This document shows positions 52,934 to 62,114 of a DNA stretch of 64,000 nt, piece after piece. This DNA comes from Phycisphaerae bacterium (GTDB taxonomy: Bacteria; Planctomycetota; Phycisphaerae; JAJVII01): assembly GCA_022072085.1 (NCBI GenBank), contig JAJVII010000035.1, forward strand, positions 1 to 64,000, written 5' to 3'. The notes beneath the pieces were generated by a model. It was not told where the DNA came from. It was given only the letters and a program-made list of their open reading frames with translations, and did no database searches. Both the position numbers and the translations under genes were made by a program. Positions within the stretch are counted from its first letter, which is position 1, and each line of letters starts with the position of its first letter.

Positions 52934-54796
52934 ATGATCAACACCGTGGTTCACGTCACACACGAGGCCGTCGAGAAGATCGGCGGCATCGGTGCGGTTC
53001 TCGAAGGCCTGCTCACTTCCGGCCACTATCAGAAGTCGGTCGCCCGGACCATCCTGATCCAGCCGCTGTTCAACCGCAGCGGCGGCGCCGACGACCGCCT
53101 CGGGCCCGACGGCGAAGTGCTCTACAGTTCGCTGGACGGCCGGCTGGGCCACCAGTACGGGCCCGCCTTCGCCCGCATCGAGGCCGAGTGGAACACCGAC
53201 ATCGTCTACGGCCACCGCACCTTCGGCTACCCCGGCGCCGAGCTGACCACGCAGGCCGAGGTGGTCCTCATCGACGTCAGCCGCATGGACGTGCACCGCA
53301 TCAACCACATCAAGCGGCTGCTGTGGGACCACTACCAGCTCCAGTCCGACCGCTACGAGCACAGTTGGGAGTTCGACCAGTACGTCAAGCTGGCCGGCCC
53401 GGCGCTGGCCTGCCTCCAGGCGGTCGGCGCCGCCCCGCGCCGCTCGGCCGCGGCCGAGCCGGGGCCGGGAGGTTCCGGTTCGCCGGCCAAGCTCAAGCTC
53501 CACAAGGGGACCGGCGACCACTGCGTCGTCATCAGCCACGAGTTCATGGGCATGCCGACGGCCCTGCTTGCGGCGGCCGACCCCGAGCACGATTACCGCA
53601 CCGCCTTCTATGCCCACGAGGTCGCCACGATGCGCCGGCTGGTCGAGACCAGCGCCGGCTACGACACGATGTTCTACAACGTGCTCGGCCGGGCCATCGA
53701 GCAGGACCGCTACGTCGAGGGCGTGTTCGGCGATCAGCACCCCTACTTCAAGCACCCGCTGGTGGCGCGGGCCCGGCTGCTGGACAACGTCCTGGCCGTC
53801 GGCGACTACGTCATCAAGGAACTTCGCTTCATGGGGTCCAACTGGTCCGACGTGCAGGTGGACCTCAGCTACAACGGCATCCCGGCTGAGCGGGTCTCCA
53901 TGGAACGAAAGCTCGCCAGCCGAGGCATGATCCGCGAGTACTGCCGCAACCTCCTCGGCCACGAGCCGGACTACATCTTCACGCACGTCACGCGGATGGC
54001 GGTCAGCAAGGGCCTGTGGCGCGACCTGAGCGTTCTGGAGCACATGGACCGGCAGTTCGAGAAGCGCGGCTGGCGCGGCGTGCTGCTGGTGCTCAGTTGC
54101 GGCGCCGCCCCGCGGAGGCCGGGCGACGTGCGACAGATGGAGGCCGACTACGGCTGGCCGGCGGCCCACCGCTTCGGCCTGCCCGACCTGTCCGACCCCG
54201 AGGCCGACTACTACGCCTGGGTGCAACTGTTCAACGCCCGGGCCCGCAACATCAAGGCCATCTTCATCAATCAGTTCGGCTTCAGCCGCGACCTGGTCGG
54301 CCAGGCCGTCCCCGAAGGCACGACCTTCCACGACCTCCGCATCGGCACGGACGTGGAGTTCGGCCAGTCGATTTACGAGCCGTTCGGGATCGCCATGCTC
54401 GAGCCGCTGACCTACGGCGGGCTGTGCGTCATCAGCAGCGTCTGCGGCTGCCGCGGCTTCGTGGACAACGTCACCGGCGGCGCCGACTCGCCGAACGTCA
54501 TCGTCGCGGACTACACGGACCTGAACGGCCGATCGGCGGCCGGCCTGAGCCTCGAAGACCTGCTGGCGATGAACCGCGACTTCCGCCGCCAGGTCGAGCG
54601 GAAGGTGAGCGCCCGCGTCGCTGAGACGCTGGTCGGCCGACTGCCGGTCGACGACGCCGCCCGCGAGGCGCTGCTGGCGTCGGGCTACGAGTTGGCCCGC
54701 CAGATGAGTTGGGACGTTGTCGCCCGCGACTACTTCCTGCCCGCCCTGGACCGCGCCTGCCGCCGCGAGCGCACCCGCCAGATGTCCGCGGGGTAG
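52934..54796 (+). CDS. Glycogen synthase-like GT-B glycosyltransferase
   Basis: A 620-residue protein. The start at MINTVVHVTHEAVEKIGGIGAV gives the K-x-G-G nucleotide-sugar loop at the N terminus, as in glycogen and starch synthases. VVISHEFMGMPTALLA and FYAHEVATMRRLVE are loop and His-containing segments of the first Rossmann domain. EPFGIAMLEPLTYGGLCVIS is the E-x7-E motif of GT-B retaining transferases. It most likely extends an alpha-glucan from ADP- or UDP-glucose. Length is greater than most bacterial GlgA proteins (about 480), nearer to eukaryotic-type GT3 enzymes. It ends in TAG. Confidence 0.75.
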   Translation: MINTVVHVTHEAVEKIGGIGAVLEGLLTSGHYQKSVARTILIQPLFNRSGGADDRLGPDGEVLYSSLDGRLGHQYGPAFARIEAEWNTDIVYGHRTFGYPGAELTTQAEVVLIDVSRMDVHRINHIKRLLWDHYQLQSDRYEHSWEFDQYVKLAGPALACLQAVGAAPRRSAAAEPGPGGSGSPAKLKLHKGTGDHCVVISHEFMGMPTALLAAADPEHDYRTAFYAHEVATMRRLVETSAGYDTMFYNVLGRAIEQDRYVEGVFGDQHPYFKHPLVARARLLDNVLAVGDYVIKELRFMGSNWSDVQVDLSYNGIPAERVSMERKLASRGMIREYCRNLLGHEPDYIFTHVTRMAVSKGLWRDLSVLEHMDRQFEKRGWRGVLLVLSCGAAPRRPGDVRQMEADYGWPAAHRFGLPDLSDPEADYYAWVQLFNARARNIKAIFINQFGFSRDLVGQAVPEGTTFHDLRIGTDVEFGQSIYEPFGIAMLEPLTYGGLCVISSVCGCRGFVDNVTGGADSPNVIVADYTDLNGRSAAGLSLEDLLAMNRDFRRQVERKVSARVAETLVGRLPVDDAAREALLASGYELARQMSWDVVARDYFLPALDRACRRERTRQMSAG

Positions 54797-54883
54797 TGGG
54801 GCGACCCGGATGGGCGCCTCCGACGGGGGCTCCTCTGGAAACGCCCATTCCCTCCTCGTCCGCGCGGTGTTATAAGGGTCTGC

Positions 54884-56011
54884 ATGGCCTCCGAAATCCT
54901 CAACGTCTACCTGCACGGCATGGTCGAACTGGGCGCGTCGGACCTGTTCCTGATGGCCGGCGCGGAGCCCGCGTTCCGTGTGGATGGGGCGCTCACCCGC
55001 GGCCGCCTGCCGCTGCTGACCGACGCCCAGATGGCCGAGTGCTTCGACGAACTGCTTACGCCGATGGCGGCCGAGCGGTTCGCCGCCTCGCCCGACGTGG
55101 ACCTGGCCTACACGCTGCCCGGCGTGGGACGCTACCGCGTGAACCTGTTCATGACCCAGGGCCGGCGGGCCCTCGTCGCCCGGGCCATCCCCCTGGGGGC
55201 GGTCGAATTCGGCCGACTGAACCTGCCGGCGTCGATCCTGCGGATGGCCGAGAAGCAGAGCGGCATCATCCTCGTGGTCGGCCCGACCGGCTGCGGCAAG
55301 AGCACCACGCTGGCCGCGATGATCCACCACCTCAACGTCACCGCGGCCGAGCACATCGTGACCATCGAGGACCCCATCGAGTTCGTGCACGAGGACATCA
55401 AGAGCCTGGTCCACCAGCGGCAGGTGGGCTTCGACACGAAAGACTTCGCGACGGCGCTGCGGCATGTCGTGCGGCAGGACCCCGACACGATCCTCATCGG
55501 CGAGATGCGCGACCGCGACACGATGGAGACGGCGATCAACGCGGCGTTGACCGGGCACCTCGTGCTTTCAACGCTGCACACCGCCAGCGTGGCCCAGTCC
55601 ATCGACCGGATGCTGAACTACTTCGACCCCGGCGCCCGGCCGCAGGTGCAGGCCGACCTGGCCGTCACGCTGGTGGGCATCGCGGCGATGCGTCTGCTGC
55701 CGCGCAAGGACGGCGGCGGGCGCGTGCCGGCGGTTGAGGTGCTGACCGCGACGCCGACGGTGCGGCGGATCCTCGCCGAAGGGGCCTGGGCGGAACTCTA
55801 CGACGTGATGAAGCGCGGCAAGGCCGACGGCATGCAGACGATGAACCAGTCGCTGCTGGGCCTGGCCAACGCGGGCCTGGTGGACCCGGCCGTCGCGCTG
55901 CGCGAGTCGCCCAACCGCGAGGAACTGAAGCTGAACCTCCAGGGCATGTTCACCGGCATCGACTCGATCGACCTGCGGACGGAGAAGCGAAAGGAGGATG
56001 AGCGGAAATGA
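54884..56011 (+). CDS. PilT-like retraction ATPase (first copy)
   Basis: A 375-residue secretion ATPase. The N-terminal PAS-like domain ends with YRVNLFMTQGRRA. Walker A is GPTGCGKST, the Asp box TIEDPIEFVHED, Walker B DTILIGEMRD, and the His box LSTLHTA. These are the GspE/PilT motifs and the size is that of PilT. PilT-type ATPases depolymerise pilin fibres from the cytoplasmic face. Its stop overlaps the next start by 4 bp (ATGA), so the pair is coupled. Confidence 0.88.
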   Translation: MASEILNVYLHGMVELGASDLFLMAGAEPAFRVDGALTRGRLPLLTDAQMAECFDELLTPMAAERFAASPDVDLAYTLPGVGRYRVNLFMTQGRRALVARAIPLGAVEFGRLNLPASILRMAEKQSGIILVVGPTGCGKSTTLAAMIHHLNVTAAEHIVTIEDPIEFVHEDIKSLVHQRQVGFDTKDFATALRHVVRQDPDTILIGEMRDRDTMETAINAALTGHLVLSTLHTASVAQSIDRMLNYFDPGARPQVQADLAVTLVGIAAMRLLPRKDGGGRVPAVEVLTATPTVRRILAEGAWAELYDVMKRGKADGMQTMNQSLLGLANAGLVDPAVALRESPNREELKLNLQGMFTGIDSIDLRTEKRKEDERK

Positions 56012-57126
56012 GCGCCGCCAAGTCCAAGCAGCCTCCGAACCTCCCGCGCCGCGCCCTGCCCAAGCTGTCGGCTGACCGGATCGGCATGAAGGATCTGTTC
56101 GAGTACACGCGGCTGGCGCGGGCGTCGGACCTGCTGCTCACCGCGGGGGCGCCGCCCATCGTCCGCGTCGACGGCGATCTCTACCCCGTCGCCGAGGTCG
56201 CCCTCAACGGCGAGCAGACGCGGATGCTGGTCTGGTCGCTGCTGAACGAGACCCAGCAGGAGGTCTTCGAGCGGAAGAAGGAACTGGATTTCTCGCTCGC
56301 CGTCGGCGCGGAGATGCGCTTCCGCACCAACGTCTACTACCAGAAGGGCAGCGTCGCGGCGGCGTTTCGGCTGATCCCCAACGAAGTCCCCGACATGGCC
56401 GGACTCGGCCTGCCCGACGTGCTTCGCGAGATGACCCTTCGGCCGAACGGGCTGATCCTCATCACCGGGCCCACCGGCAGCGGCAAGAGCACGACGATGG
56501 CCAGCATGATCGACCTGATCAATCATACTCGCCGCTGCCACATCATCACCGTCGAGGACCCCATCGAGTTCGTCCACTTCAACAAGCAGGCGGTGATCGA
56601 TCAGCGCGAGGTCTACGCCGACACGCTCAGCTTCGCCAACGCGTTGAAATACGTCCTGCGCCAGGACCCCGACGTCATCCTCGTCGGCGAGATGCGCGAC
56701 ATGGAGACGATTGCCGCCGCCCTGACAGCGGCCGAGACCGGCCATCTCGTCATTGCCACGTTGCACACCAACGACGCGGTGCAGTCGATCGACCGCATCG
56801 TCGATGTCTTCCCGCCGCACCAGCACGACCAGATCCGCGTGCAGCTCTCGTTCGCGCTCCAGGCGATCGTGAGCCAGCAGCTTATCCCGCGAGTCAACGG
56901 CCAGGGCCGCGTGCTGGCGACCGAAGTGCTCATTAAGAACAGCGCCGTCGCCAACCACATCCGCGAGGGCAAGACGCACCAGACCCGCTCGGTGATGGAA
57001 GCGGCCCGCCGCGAGGGCATGGTCACGATGGATCACCGGCTCAAGGAACTATACCGAGCCGGCCTGATCGCCTGGGAGGAGGTGGTGCACCGCATCAGCA
57101 ATCCTACCCAGCTCAAGGACATGTGA
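56008..57126 (+). CDS. PilT-like retraction ATPase (second copy)
   Basis: A 372-residue paralogue of the preceding gene. MRFRTNVYYQKGSV ends the N domain; Walker A is GPTGSGKST, the Asp box TVEDPIEFVH, Walker B DVILVGEMRD, and the His box IATLHTNDAVQSIDR. Differences from copy 1 lie in the N-terminal 60 residues, which include a basic extension (RRALPKLSADRI). The tandem pair resembles PilT-PilU, in which the second ATPase assists the first. No pilus core gene (PilB, PilC or PilQ) is present in the window. Confidence 0.88.
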   Translation: MSAAKSKQPPNLPRRALPKLSADRIGMKDLFEYTRLARASDLLLTAGAPPIVRVDGDLYPVAEVALNGEQTRMLVWSLLNETQQEVFERKKELDFSLAVGAEMRFRTNVYYQKGSVAAAFRLIPNEVPDMAGLGLPDVLREMTLRPNGLILITGPTGSGKSTTMASMIDLINHTRRCHIITVEDPIEFVHFNKQAVIDQREVYADTLSFANALKYVLRQDPDVILVGEMRDMETIAAALTAAETGHLVIATLHTNDAVQSIDRIVDVFPPHQHDQIRVQLSFALQAIVSQQLIPRVNGQGRVLATEVLIKNSAVANHIREGKTHQTRSVMEAARREGMVTMDHRLKELYRAGLIAWEEVVHRISNPTQLKDM

Positions 57127-57231
57127 GGGCCCGGCCGTCCACCCGGCGACCGGACCGAAGTTTTTCCGTGCAGTTGGTCGATGTACCGACTGCGGCACAG
57201 ACACAGCTTGGACGCTTGCAGGGAGTCATGG

Positions 57232-58506
57232 ATGGCCACCAAGAAGAAGGCAGCCTGCGTAAGCACGCCGACGTTCTGGGACAATGCCAAGGCGCAGTTC
57301 GATGCGGCAGCCGACCTGATCGACCTGCCCGCGTCCTGTAGAGCAATGCTCGGCAACTGCAAGCGCGTCGTGCGCGTCAGCCTGCCTGTGCGGATGCGCG
57401 ACGGATCGATCCACACGTTCACCGGCTTCCGGGCCCAGCACTCCAACCTGCGCGGGCCTTTCAAAGGCGGCATCCGCTACCACCCGGACGTGACGATGGA
57501 AGAGGTGATGGCGCTGGCGATGCTGATGAGCTGGAAGTGCGCCGTGGTCAACGTCCCCTTCGGCGGCGGCAAGGGCGGCATCGTCTGCGACCCGCGCCAG
57601 ATGACCCCCGGCGAGTTGGAAGGCGTCACTCGCCGCTATACCAAGGAACTGCTGCCCATCATCGGTCCGGAGGTCGACATCCCCGCGCCCGACGTGAACA
57701 CCAACGCGCAGATCATGGCCTAGATCCACGACACCTACTCCATCGAGGTCGGGCAGACCAGCCTGGGCGTGGTCACGGGCAAGCCGGTCAGCCTGGGCGG
57801 CTCGGTCGGGCGCGAAGACGCCACCAGCCGCGGCTGCTTCTACACCGTGCTCAAGACCCTGCCGATGTTTAAGAAGAAGGTCGAGGGCGCCACGCTCGTG
57901 GTCCAGGGATTCGGCAACGCGGGATACCACATGGCCCGTCTATGGGGCGAGGCCGGCGGCAAGGTGCTGGCCGTTTCCACCAGCAAGGGCGGCGTCCACA
58001 ACGCGAAGGGCCTGGACATCGCGGCTGCCCAGGAGCACTACCGCAAGCACGGCAACCTTGTCGCCTTCAAGGGCGGCGACCAGATCGCCAACGAGGAACT
58101 GCTGGGCCTCAAGTGCGACGTGCTCTGCCCGGCGGCCCTGGAGGGCGCGATCACGGCCGACAACGCCGGCTCGATCAAGGCCGGCATCATCGCCGAAGCC
58201 GCCAACGGGCCGGTCACGCCCGACGGCGACGCGGTGCTTCAGGCCAACGGCGTCTTCGTCATCCCCGACATCCTGGCCAATGCCGGCGGCGTCACCGTCA
58301 GCTATTTCGAGTGGGTCCAGGGGCTGATGAGCTTCTTCTGGAAGGTCAGCGAGGTCCACGCCCGGCTCAAGGAGATCATGGACGACGCCTTCGACGCCGT
58401 CCACGCCCAGAGCCTGAGGCTGAACATCTCGATGCGGTCGGCGGCTGCCACGCTGGCGATCCAGCGCGTCGCCGACGCCTTCATCCAGCGCGGCCTGTGG
58501 CCGTGA
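57232..58506 (+). pseudogene. gdhA: Glutamate dehydrogenase gene with one amber codon
   Basis: The full reading is 424 residues, started at [19 protein letters not shown] after a GGGAG site. [23 protein letters not shown] and [16 protein letters not shown] hold the substrate and catalytic Lys regions, followed by [10 protein letters not shown]. Codon 164 is TAG where the family has Trp (MAWIHDTYS). The frame then goes on without gaps through VQGFGNAGYHMARL (NAD site) to a normal end. The enzyme converts 2-oxoglutarate and ammonia to glutamate or the reverse. TAG ends other genes here, so this is probably a point nonsense mutation or a sequencing error. Confidence 0.85.
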
Positions 58507-58580
58507 TCGGACGTTCGATCGCGGAATGAGTCTGCGGTCGGCGGCGGGAACCCTTGCGGTCCCGCGCAAGGTGTGTCATT

Positions 58581-59069
58581 ATGGGAGCCATGCCCCCGAC
58601 GAGCGAATCAACGCGCGTGCAGTATCGCATCCGGCCGCTGGAACCGGCGGACCTCGAGCACCTCTGGACCATGGAGTGGGACCCGCTGCCTCGGCAGATT
58701 TCGACCTTCTATCTGCTCTGCACGATCGCCCATCCCGAGTTCTGCTCGGTGGCCATCGACGGGCAGCACAAGATCGTCGGCGTGCTGCTGGCGACGCCCA
58801 GCCAGAACGGCCAGTGGATCTACCTCAACCACCTGCGGATCGAGCCGCATCTCCGCGGCCAGGGCGTCGGTGGGGCGATGGTCCGCCACCTTGAGTCGCA
58901 GTGCCGGGCTGCCGGCATCGGGCGGATCTGGCTGCTGACCAGCAGCGACGTCGAGCCGTTCTACCTGCCGCTGGGCTACGCCCGCGACGACTCGTTCATG
59001 CCCCCGGTCACCCGCCGCCTGATGAAGGAACACCGCGCCGCCGCCCTGATTCTGTCCAAGGAACTGTAA
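58581..59069 (+). CDS. GNAT-family N-acetyltransferase
   Basis: A 162-residue protein from the ATG at 58581, preceded by AAGGTG at 7 bases; an ATG at 58590 is also possible. YRIRPLEPADLEHLW begins the GNAT fold. IYLNHLRIEPHLRGQGVGGAMVRHLE contains the acetyl-CoA pyrophosphate loop R/Q-x-x-G-x-G/A (RGQGVGG), and IWLLTSSDVEPFYLPLGYA ends it. The acceptor is unknown. It lies 75 bp after the glutamate dehydrogenase gene. Confidence 0.85.
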   Translation: MGAMPPTSESTRVQYRIRPLEPADLEHLWTMEWDPLPRQISTFYLLCTIAHPEFCSVAIDGQHKIVGVLLATPSQNGQWIYLNHLRIEPHLRGQGVGGAMVRHLESQCRAAGIGRIWLLTSSDVEPFYLPLGYARDDSFMPPVTRRLMKEHRAAALILSKEL

Positions 59070-59157
59070 CCGCGTCCCGGCCCGGGAAGACATCTCTGCC
59101 TTGCAGTGTCGGCCGATTCCAGTAAAATGTCGCGGTTTTTGGAAAGGGAACACCGCG

Positions 59158-60405
59158 ATGGCCAATCTGCCTGATGTCGTCGTTGTCGGCGGCGGGATGA
59201 TCACCCAGATTCAGCTCCTCCCGACGCTCTATCACCTTCAGCGGACCGGCGTGCTGGGCAAGCTGAGCGTCTGCGCCCTGGACGCCGGACCGATCCGGGC
59301 CTTGCAGAACGACCCCGTGCTGGCCAGGGGGTTTCCCGGCCGGTCGTTCACGCCCTATCCCGACCCCGCGAAGGTGGACGCGAAGGCGAAGTTTCCCGAC
59401 CTCTATAAGGAAGTGATCGCCAAGCTGCCGCCGCAGAACATCGTGCTGGTGGCGCTGCCCGACCAGCTCCACTACGGCACGATCAAGTTCGCCCTCGAGC
59501 ACGGCCAGCACGTCATCACCGTCAAGCCGCTGGTGCTCAAGCACGCCCAGGCGGTCGAACTGGAGGAACTGGCAGCCGAGCGCGGCCTGATGATCGGCGC
59601 CGAGTATCACAAGCGGGCCGACTACCGCGCCCTGATGGCCCGCCGCGATTACCGGGCCGGTCGGTTCGGCGAGTTCCGCGCCGGCCAGGCCAACCTGGTC
59701 GAGTGCTACTACTACCGCAACAGCAACTTCCAGAACTGGTGCACCTGCGAGAACAGCGACATGTTCACCTACATCGGGTGCCACTACGTGGACCTGGTGC
59801 ACTTCATCACCGGCCTGCTGCCGGCGTCGGTCTCGCTCTACGGCGTGAAGGACAAGTATCCCAACGGCAACGAGGGCTACCTCTGGACCGACGGGCGGGT
59901 GACCTGGGAGAACGGGGCGTTCCTCAGCGTGCTCAACGGGCTGGGCTATCCCGACGCGGCCCCGGGCGGCAACAGCCAGGGCATGACGATGTTCTGCGTC
60001 GGGCCCAGGGACGGCTGCCTGATCCGCCACAACGATCAGCACCGCGGCGTGGACCACAGCTATACCGCCGCCGGCGGCGACCCGGGCGACACCGTCTACG
60101 CCGAGCCCAACCCCGACTACTTCCGCCTGCTGGACTACGGCGACGGCGGACTGACGCCTGTCGGCTACGGCCATCGCTCGGTCGAACTGATCGTGCAGGC
60201 GGTGCGGCGGGTGCGGGCCGCCGGCGACGACGTGGCGGCGCGGCGGCGGCTGCTGGCCGAGATCGACGACGCCGGCATCATCGCGACGCCCAGGAACAGC
60301 AGTTACAATGAACTGGTGATCGAGGCCGGCCGACTCTCGCTGGCCAACGGTGGCCGCGAAGCCGCCATCGAATACGGAGACAACCCGCGGGTGTTCCTCA
60401 AGTGA
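59158..60405 (+). CDS. Gfo/Idh/MocA-family oxidoreductase
   Basis: A 415-residue NAD(P)-dependent dehydrogenase. VVVVGGGMITQ is the Rossmann loop, and HVITVKPLVL stands where the family has the EKP motif (here VKP), with Lys retained. AEYHKRADYRALMARRDYRAG and the GCHYVDLVHFITG segment supply the second-domain His. An unusually long C-terminal region with GHRSVELIVQAVRRVRA follows. Members oxidise sugar hydroxyls or act on inositols. The neighbouring class III aminotransferase, 229 bp downstream, may use its product, as in amino-sugar pathways. Confidence 0.8.
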   Translation: MANLPDVVVVGGGMITQIQLLPTLYHLQRTGVLGKLSVCALDAGPIRALQNDPVLARGFPGRSFTPYPDPAKVDAKAKFPDLYKEVIAKLPPQNIVLVALPDQLHYGTIKFALEHGQHVITVKPLVLKHAQAVELEELAAERGLMIGAEYHKRADYRALMARRDYRAGRFGEFRAGQANLVECYYYRNSNFQNWCTCENSDMFTYIGCHYVDLVHFITGLLPASVSLYGVKDKYPNGNEGYLWTDGRVTWENGAFLSVLNGLGYPDAAPGGNSQGMTMFCVGPRDGCLIRHNDQHRGVDHSYTAAGGDPGDTVYAEPNPDYFRLLDYGDGGLTPVGYGHRSVELIVQAVRRVRAAGDDVAARRRLLAEIDDAGIIATPRNSSYNELVIEAGRLSLANGGREAAIEYGDNPRVFLK

Positions 60406-60419
60406 CCGCCCCGGAAAGC

Positions 60420-60525
60420 GGAACACGGATGACACCGAGGAGACGGATTTCACGGACCGAGGACGGGAAAGCGAAACGCTCTCTCCGTGCAATCCGTGTC
60501 AATCGGTGTAATCCGTGTTCCTCCG
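60420..60525. repeat. Imperfect inverted repeat c
   Basis: Arms GGAACACGGATGACACCGA... (60420) and the inverted copy ending ...TCGGTGTAATCCGTGTTCC (to 60521) pair over about 40 bases with mismatches. It begins 15 bases after a stop codon and lies 110 bases before the next gene. Confidence 0.75.
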
Positions 60526-60634
60526 TCGGGTCGGTCATGGGCATGGAAAACCGCCGCGATTGCGGATACATTGTTGGGGCTCCATGTTTCGCAACTTTGA
60601 CGTCACGCAGTGACCGTCCAGGAAAGGAAGCAGT

Positions 60635-62029
60635 ATGGGCAAGGAATTCTCTCTGACGCCGCGCAAGGTCGCCAAGGTCCAGACCCGGTGGCGGAAGATC
60701 GTGACCGATTTCCCCGTGCCGCAGTCGGTGACGCTGCTCGAGAAGCTGCGGGCCAACGAGGCCCGCTCGATGCGAGGCCAGCCGCCGGTCATCTGGGACC
60801 GCGCCCAGGGCGTCAATGTCTTCGACCCCTACGGCAACATGTGGCTGGACTTCTCCAGCGGCGTGCTGATCACCAACGCCGGCCACGGGCATCCCGACGT
60901 GGTCGCGGCCATCACCGAGACGGCCAAGGGGCCGCTGGCGGCGACCTACTGCTTCCCCAACCGCCATCGCGCGGAGCTGGCAGCCAAGCTGATCGAGATC
61001 AGCCCGCCGGAGATGGAGAAGGTCTTCATCCTCTCCACCGGCGCCGAGGCGACCGAGTGCTGCATGAAGCTGGCGTTGACGCACGGGCAGAGGATCAGCC
61101 CGGACAAGAACGTCGTGATCAGCTTCGCCGACGGCTTCCACGGCCGCACGCTGGGCGCCCAGCTCATGGGCGGCAGCGACGCGCTGAAGTCGTGGATTCC
61201 CGCGCCGATCCGCAACAGCGGCTGCTACGTGCAGGTTCCGTTCCCCGACGGCTTCCGCCAGGAGGACACGAGCTTCGCGGTGTTCGAGAAGACCGTTGCC
61301 GACGCTGGCGTCAAGCCCGGCCGCGTGGCCATGGTCATCGTCGAGACCTATCCCGGCGGGTCGGCCCAGTTCCTGCCGGTCGAATACGCCAAGGCCATGC
61401 GGGCCTGGTGCGACAAGAACAAGGCCATTCTGGTCTTCGACGAGGTGCAGGCCGGTTTCGGCCGATGCGGCAAGTGGTTCGGCTACCAGCACTACGGCGT
61501 GCAAGCCGACCTGATCGCCTGCGGCAAGGGCATCAGCAGCTCGCTGCCGCTGAGCTGCGTCATGGGACGGGCCGCCCTGCTGGACCAGTATGAGCCCGGC
61601 AGCATGACCAGCACGCACAGCGGCTCGCCGATCTGCTGCGCGGCTGCGCTGGCCAGCATTGCCGTGATCCAGAAGGAGAACCTGGTCGAGAACGCCGCGA
61701 AGGTCGGCAAGGTTCTCGGCGAGGGCATGTGCAAACTGATGGGCAAGTATCCCGACCACATCGGGGCGGCGGCCGGCAAGGGTCTGGTTGCGGCTGTCCA
61801 GGTCGTACAGCCCGGCACGAAGGAGCCCGACCCGGAGGTCGCCTTCGACGTGATCCTCAACTGCGTCGAACAGGGCCTGCTGTTCTTCGCCCCCGTGGGC
61901 AAGGGCGGCGGCACGGTCAAGATCAGCCCGCCGCTGTGCATCACCGAGCAGGCCATCCGCGAAGGCCTGGAGGTGCTGGACGGCGCGTTCGCCAAGGTCC
62001 TGGGCGCCCTGCCGGCTGCGGCCAAGTAG
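60635..62029 (+). CDS. Class III PLP aminotransferase
   Basis: A 464-residue aminotransferase of the 4-aminobutyrate/ornithine group. GNMWLDFSSGVLITNAGHGHP starts the domain. FILSTGAEATECCMKLA binds the cofactor phosphate. FADGFHGRT, ILVFDEVQAGFGR with the Asp, and CGKGISSSLPLSCV with the Schiff-base Lys follow, then MTSTHSGSPICCAAALA. Substrate is unknown; omega-amino acids or amino sugars are usual. The final Ala/Lys-rich residues are followed by a strong terminator. Confidence 0.9.
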   Translation: MGKEFSLTPRKVAKVQTRWRKIVTDFPVPQSVTLLEKLRANEARSMRGQPPVIWDRAQGVNVFDPYGNMWLDFSSGVLITNAGHGHPDVVAAITETAKGPLAATYCFPNRHRAELAAKLIEISPPEMEKVFILSTGAEATECCMKLALTHGQRISPDKNVVISFADGFHGRTLGAQLMGGSDALKSWIPAPIRNSGCYVQVPFPDGFRQEDTSFAVFEKTVADAGVKPGRVAMVIVETYPGGSAQFLPVEYAKAMRAWCDKNKAILVFDEVQAGFGRCGKWFGYQHYGVQADLIACGKGISSSLPLSCVMGRAALLDQYEPGSMTSTHSGSPICCAAALASIAVIQKENLVENAAKVGKVLGEGMCKLMGKYPDHIGAAAGKGLVAAVQVVQPGTKEPDPEVAFDVILNCVEQGLLFFAPVGKGGGTVKISPPLCITEQAIREGLEVLDGAFAKVLGALPAAAK

Positions 62030-62048
62030 AGTCGATCCCGAAAAGTGC

Positions 62049-62085
62049 AAAGCCCACGGCCAGTCGGCCGTGGGCTTTTTCTTTT
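62049..62085 (+). terminator. Rho-independent terminator of the aminotransferase gene
   Basis: AAAGCCCACGGCC and GGCCGTGGGCTTT form a 13-bp stem with a 4-base loop, followed by a run of T with one C. It may act for the convergent gene as well. Confidence 0.85.
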
Positions 62086-62114
62086 CTTGGCGTCAATTCG
62101 GCGGAGGCCCTCGC

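Noticed and set aside
52778-55558. A 926-codon minus-strand open frame
   Set aside because: It crosses two well-supported plus-strand genes (glycogen synthase-like and PilT-like) and is low-complexity.
57721-57723. Programmed recoding of TAG, for example pyrrolysine
   Set aside because: Several genes in the window end with TAG, and no recoding signal or pyl gene is seen. A point mutation is simpler.
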